Of a DNA stretch of 5,053 nt, positions 4,175 through 5,053 are shown one piece after another. Position numbers and translations under genes: made by a program. Positions within the stretch are counted from its first letter, which is position 1, and the number at the start of each line of letters is the position of its first letter. Origin of the DNA: an uncultured Bacteroidota bacterium (GTDB lineage Bacteria > Bacteroidota > Bacteroidia > Chitinophagales > Chitinophagaceae); the NCBI GenBank assembly GCA_903933765.1, contig CAIZLI010000167.1, positions 1-5,053 on the forward strand, read 5' to 3'. A model generated the notes under the pieces. That model worked only from the letters and a program-made list of their open reading frames with translations, was not told the DNA's origin and did no database searches.

Positions 4175-5053
4175 CTATTTCCAAACTGTCCAACCTTTCC
4201 ACCAAGTTTGATTCACACCCGATGTTGCTACTGCACCTCTGAATGTTACTTTCTCAAAGAATGCGTTTTGTAATTTTGCATCTGTGAAAGCACCATTCTT
4301 GCTATAATCTAAATGAACACCGATTCCTAAACTTCCTAAAGTAGAAGCAATATTAGCTGTACTTGTATTCGCATTTGCAAATGGTGTAAAATCAGGATTG
4401 GTATAGTTAAATGGTTGAATTAATTTCAACACATCTGGACCAGCCGTATTCAAGATGGTATTTCCGAAGAAAGGATTTGAAAACCATGTCAATAAACTTG
4501 CACTTGAAGCGCCAGTTGGTGTTCCACTTACAGTATATTTAATATTTTCAGTGTTACCTGCAAACGTAGTATTCTTAATTCTGATTGTGCTATCATCAAT
4601 ATTCTTATCTACTGCAGTACCAGTGGATGCATCAAATTGAATCGCTACTGGCCATCCAGCAATAATAGAATTCATGATAGAGATACCAGTATTTCTTCTG
4701 ATATGTGCACCAGCTCTGTATAAACTATTTCCTTTCCCAGATATTGGATCAATTCTTGGTCCAATCGCAGTAATGTTTGAAAATACAGCAGATGTTTTTG
4801 GAGATAAAGTAGATCCTTTACCATCATTATCTGATTCAAATGCTTCAGATGTAGAGATATCTGCAATCGCTGAATCTCTTAACACGATACCAAATTGAAC
4901 ATTACCAGCATAACCAAAATCTGTGTCAAAATCATCATCCTGTGTTTTATAAGCAATCAAATACTTACAGTTTACTGTACCACCAAACCACTCATAAGCA
5001 TCATCTTTTGCATAAGTCACTTGAATGTGGTCGATTGTTGTTCCATTTCCCAC
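4175..5053 (-). CDS. C-terminal part of a secreted beta-helix-like surface protein (5' end outside window)
   Basis: This is an open frame of 292 residues ending at a TAG (4177-4175). The first in-window codon is GTG, read as internal Val, and the gene continues beyond the right edge. The sequence is rich in Asn, Thr, Ser, Asp and Gly and has strand-turn repeats such as TTIDHIQVTYAKDDAYEWFG (residues 5-24), FSNITAIGP and IRIKNTTFAGN, as in right-handed parallel beta-helix proteins. Conserved-looking acidic motifs are DDDFDTDFGYAGNVQFG (39-55) and EAFESDNDG (70-78). HIRRNTGISIMNSIIAGWPV (117-136) follows. The end, FRGAV then WWKGWTVWK, resembles the GAF-x-W-x-GWT tail of a widespread Bacteroidota family of exported proteins, often annotated as hypothetical and often near TonB-dependent receptors. 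I see no type IX sorting domain after it. The substrate or role is unknown; export is inferred, because the signal peptide would be outside the window. Confidence 0.85.
   Translation of the reverse strand: MGNGTTIDHIQVTYAKDDAYEWFGGTVNCKYLIAYKTQDDDFDTDFGYAGNVQFGIVLRDSAIADISTSEAFESDNDGKGSTLSPKTSAVFSNITAIGPRIDPISGKGNSLYRAGAHIRRNTGISIMNSIIAGWPVAIQFDASTGTAVDKNIDDSTIRIKNTTFAGNTENIKYTVSGTPTGASSASLLTWFSNPFFGNTILNTAGPDVLKLIQPFNYTNPDFTPFANANTSTANIASTLGSLGIGVHLDYSKNGAFTDAKLQNAFFEKVTFRGAVATSGVNQTWWKGWTVWK

Noticed and set aside
4455..4898. Three small open frames on both strands within the beta-helix gene
   Set aside because: They are out-of-frame shadows of the 292-codon minus-strand frame, which has consistent repeat-like protein character throughout.
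1..5053. CRISPR array, transposon ends, tRNA or defence system
   Set aside because: I saw no regularly spaced repeats, transposase, terminal inverted repeats with target duplication, cloverleaf sequence or known defence domains; the genes are ordinary chromosomal types.

Overview
The window looks like ordinary chromosomal DNA from an AT-rich member of the Bacteroidota, most likely Chitinophagaceae (Sediminibacterium-like; the family assignment is inference). Three things point there. The genes have no recognisable Shine-Dalgarno sequences. Several starts are preceded by the Bacteroidota -7 element TAnnTTTG. Two products belong to types typical of the phylum: a small DUF4834-like membrane protein and a secreted Asp/Asn-rich beta-helix-like surface protein. 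I see no mobile element, CRISPR array, tRNA or rRNA.

Layout from left to right. Positions 1-68 (minus) hold the first 22 codons of a gene that resembles rimP; a strong hairpin plus U-tract lies between its likely promoter and its ATG. Divergent from it is a DUF4834-like gene (189-449, plus), which converges on a YihX-like HAD phosphatase gene (514-1140, minus). A 98-bp divergent region carrying a perfect 15-bp palindrome separates the HAD gene from a glyoxalase-fold (VOC) gene (1239-1631, plus). The VOC gene overlaps tail to tail by 47 bp with a PaiB-like FMN-binding regulator (1585-2250, minus). Upstream of paiB on the same strand is an Lrp/AsnC regulator (2329-2787, minus), and divergent from that is alanine dehydrogenase ald (2958-4043, plus). 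After ald come an AT-rich long dyad and a perfect bidirectional terminator. The last gene (4175-5053, minus) is the C-terminal 292 residues of a secreted beta-helix-like protein whose 5' part lies outside the window.

How the genes work together. The clearest functional unit is the lrp-ald divergent pair: an Lrp-family sensor of amino acids beside the enzyme that interconverts alanine and pyruvate, the arrangement known for AldR-Ald in other bacteria. The PaiB-like gene may be co-transcribed downstream of lrp. The remaining genes look like independently transcribed housekeeping or accessory genes.

The most interesting signals are regulatory. One 11-bp palindrome core (TACAAATTGTA) occurs both at the HAD/VOC divergent promoter and in the lrp leader. 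An attenuator-like hairpin precedes the probable rimP start. Two genes have -7 boxes ending four bases before their ATG, suggesting leaderless transcripts. I did not find a convincing novel multi-gene system here.
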